DNA from: Candidatus Solincola tengchongensis
GTDB lineage: Bacteria; Actinomycetota; Geothermincolia; Geothermincolales; RBG-13-55-18
DNA length: 6,948 bases
Reading direction: 5' to 3'
NCBI GenBank assembly: GCA_015711895.1
Contig: MU158651.1
Span: 556 to 7,503, forward strand
Shown here: piece by piece, positions 5,652-6,948 of the stretch
How the letters are laid out: every line of letters begins with the position of its first letter
Position numbering within the stretch: the stretch's first letter is position 1
Made by a program: the position numbers and the translations under genes
Notes under the pieces: model-generated
Told to the model about the DNA's origin: nothing
The model's database searches: none
The model's input: the letters and a program-made list of their open reading frames with translations, nothing else

Positions 5652-5659
5652 CCCTCCTT
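5652..5659 (-). promoter_or_regulatory. Ribosome binding site for the TTG start of trpA
   Basis: The minus strand reads AAGGAGGG just before TTG 5647. No ATG or GTG at a family-appropriate position has a comparable site. The first downstream ATG (in GMFED) would cut off the first helix of TrpA. Confidence 0.6.
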
Positions 5660-5738
5660 GAAAGAGTGGAATCTCCCATATCGCCTTTGTGTCGTGAACG
5701 GCGCATTCGCCGGTTGCAAGGCGCCCTTCCCCCACTCC

Positions 5739-6920
5739 TCATCCCTCGCCTCCGCGTTTACGGACCGCCATGAGGGTACCCACGTCCTTATCCCCGCGCC
5801 CGGAGAGGCAGACCACGATGGAGGCATCCGGGCCCAGTTCCCGCGCCAGAACAGCGGCGTGGGCCACGGCATGGGCGCTCTCCAGGGCGGGGAGGATGCC
5901 CTCCGTGCGGCAGAGCAGGCCCACCGCTTCCAGGGCTTCCGCGTCGCTCACCCGCACGTACTCCACCCGCCCGCTGTCCTTGAGGAAGGCGTGTTCCGGG
6001 CCCACCCCCGGATAATCCAGGCCCGCGGAGATGGAATGAGTTTCCAGGACCTGCCCTTCACCGTCCTGCAGGAGGTAGGAACGCGCCCCGTGAAGGACTC
6101 CTATCGAGCCCAGCCCAAGGGTGCTCCCGTGCTCTCCCGGGCCGTCACCGGTGCCGCCGGCCTCGACGCCCACCATGCGCACTTCGGTGTCCAGAAAGGG
6201 GTGGAAGAGGCCAATGGAGTTGCTCCCGCCTCCCACGCATGCCACCAGGCAATCGGGCAGGCGACCGGTCTTTTCCATGTGCTGCCGGCGGGTCTCGTAC
6301 CCGATGACCGACTGCAGGTCGCGCACCAGGGAGGGAAAGGGGTGCGGCCCCACAACCGATCCCAGGCAGTAATGGGTGTACTCCGCGGTGGCCACCCAGT
6401 CCCGAAGGGCTTCGTTGACCGCGTCCTTGAGCGTGCGCGACCCGCTGCGCACGGGAATCACCCGGGCCCCGAGCAGTTCCATGCGGAAGACGTTGAGGGC
6501 CTGCCGTTCCATGTCCACCTCGCCCATGTACACGTCGCATTCCAGTCCCAGAAGCGCCGCGGCGGTGGCCGTCGCAACTCCGTGCTGGCCGGCTCCCGTC
6601 TCGGCGATGACCCGGCGTTTGCCCATGCGCCTGGCCAGCAGGCACTGCCCCAGGGTGTTGTTTATCTTATGGGACCCGGTATGGCAAAGGTCCTCGCGCT
6701 TGAGGAAGATGTTCGCCCCTCCCAGTTCCCGGCTCAACCGCTCCGCGAAGTAAAGGGGTGTGGGCCTGCCGGCGTAATCGCGAAGGTATCCGTCAAGTTG
6801 CTCGCGAAAGGAAGGATCTTCTTTCGCTTCGGCATACGTGCGTTCCAGTTCCTCTAGTGGGGCGAGAAGGGTCTCGGGGACGAAACGGCCGCCGAAGACC
6901 CCGAAATGCCCGTCGGCCAC
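5739..6920 (-). CDS. trpB: Tryptophan synthase beta chain
   Basis: TrpB is the PLP enzyme that condenses indole with L-serine to make tryptophan. This is the standard TrpB1 type. From GTG 6920 there are 393 residues. GHFGVFGGRFVPETL opens the protein. HTGSHKINN carries the PLP lysine at 85, AETGAGQHG has the catalytic Glu at 107, and GGGSN at 230-234 binds the cofactor phosphate. GLDYPGVGPEH belongs to the COMM/closure region, and LSGRGDKD near the C-terminus has Ser373, which contacts the PLP ring nitrogen. All are intact, so the enzyme should be active. The start is uncertain: GTG 6920 has no good ribosome site, and the frame remains open to the window edge, so the true start may lie a few codons beyond 6948. 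trpB precedes trpA in the same direction, as in most trp operons. Confidence 0.96.
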   Translation of the reverse strand: MADGHFGVFGGRFVPETLLAPLEELERTYAEAKEDPSFREQLDGYLRDYAGRPTPLYFAERLSRELGGANIFLKREDLCHTGSHKINNTLGQCLLARRMGKRRVIAETGAGQHGVATATAAALLGLECDVYMGEVDMERQALNVFRMELLGARVIPVRSGSRTLKDAVNEALRDWVATAEYTHYCLGSVVGPHPFPSLVRDLQSVIGYETRRQHMEKTGRLPDCLVACVGGGSNSIGLFHPFLDTEVRMVGVEAGGTGDGPGEHGSTLGLGSIGVLHGARSYLLQDGEGQVLETHSISAGLDYPGVGPEHAFLKDSGRVEYVRVSDAEALEAVGLLCRTEGILPALESAHAVAHAAVLARELGPDASIVVCLSGRGDKDVGTLMAVRKRGGEG

Positions 6921-6948
6921 GGATGGTTCACGGATGGGAATTCCTTCC

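Noticed and set aside
5493..6857. Long plus-strand open frame (454 codons) opposite trpB and trpA
   Set aside because: It runs antisense to trpB and the start of trpA, whose motifs are complete. Its translation is His/Gly/Pro/Arg-rich with no domain, as expected for a GC-rich antisense frame.

Overview
This is a GC-rich bacterial chromosomal window, gene-dense at both ends. I suspect a deep-branching actinobacterial lineage, but the sequence alone does not settle that. The gene content is metabolic and housekeeping. I see no phage, transposon, CRISPR or tRNA signature.

Layout: positions 1-555 (+) hold the C-terminal part of a LarA-like (DUF2088) protein whose start lies before the window. 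It is followed by about 630 bp without a convincing gene (556-1186), which is rich in inverted repeats. These include three AGACGGG/CCCGTCT segments that can form two mutually exclusive hairpins, and three copies of a CGGCTCT element. A small, unrecognised multi-pass membrane protein (1187-1729, +) then converges with a YdcZ/DUF606-type DMT transporter (1742-2185, -), 12 bp away.

From there to the right edge every gene is on the minus strand. In transcription order these are trpB (from about 6920 or upstream), trpA (from a TTG at 5647), a decayed stretch resembling peptide deformylase (about 4750-4529), a stomatin/slipin gene split by one in-frame amber codon, a Gfo/Idh/MocA oxidoreductase, and the YdcZ-like transporter. 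TrpB and TrpA together form tryptophan synthase, the last step of tryptophan biosynthesis. The genes further down the strand have no evident functional link to it.

The main points of interest are signs of gene decay in the 3.6-4.8 kb region. One is an otherwise well-conserved slipin gene interrupted by a single TAG at 4016-4018. The other is a frame-scrambled peptide deformylase remnant immediately upstream. Secondary points are the possible RNA switch or structured region at 556-1110, an Arg in place of the usual His in the oxidoreductase, and atypical residues near the TrpA N-terminus. I did not find a clearly new biological system here.
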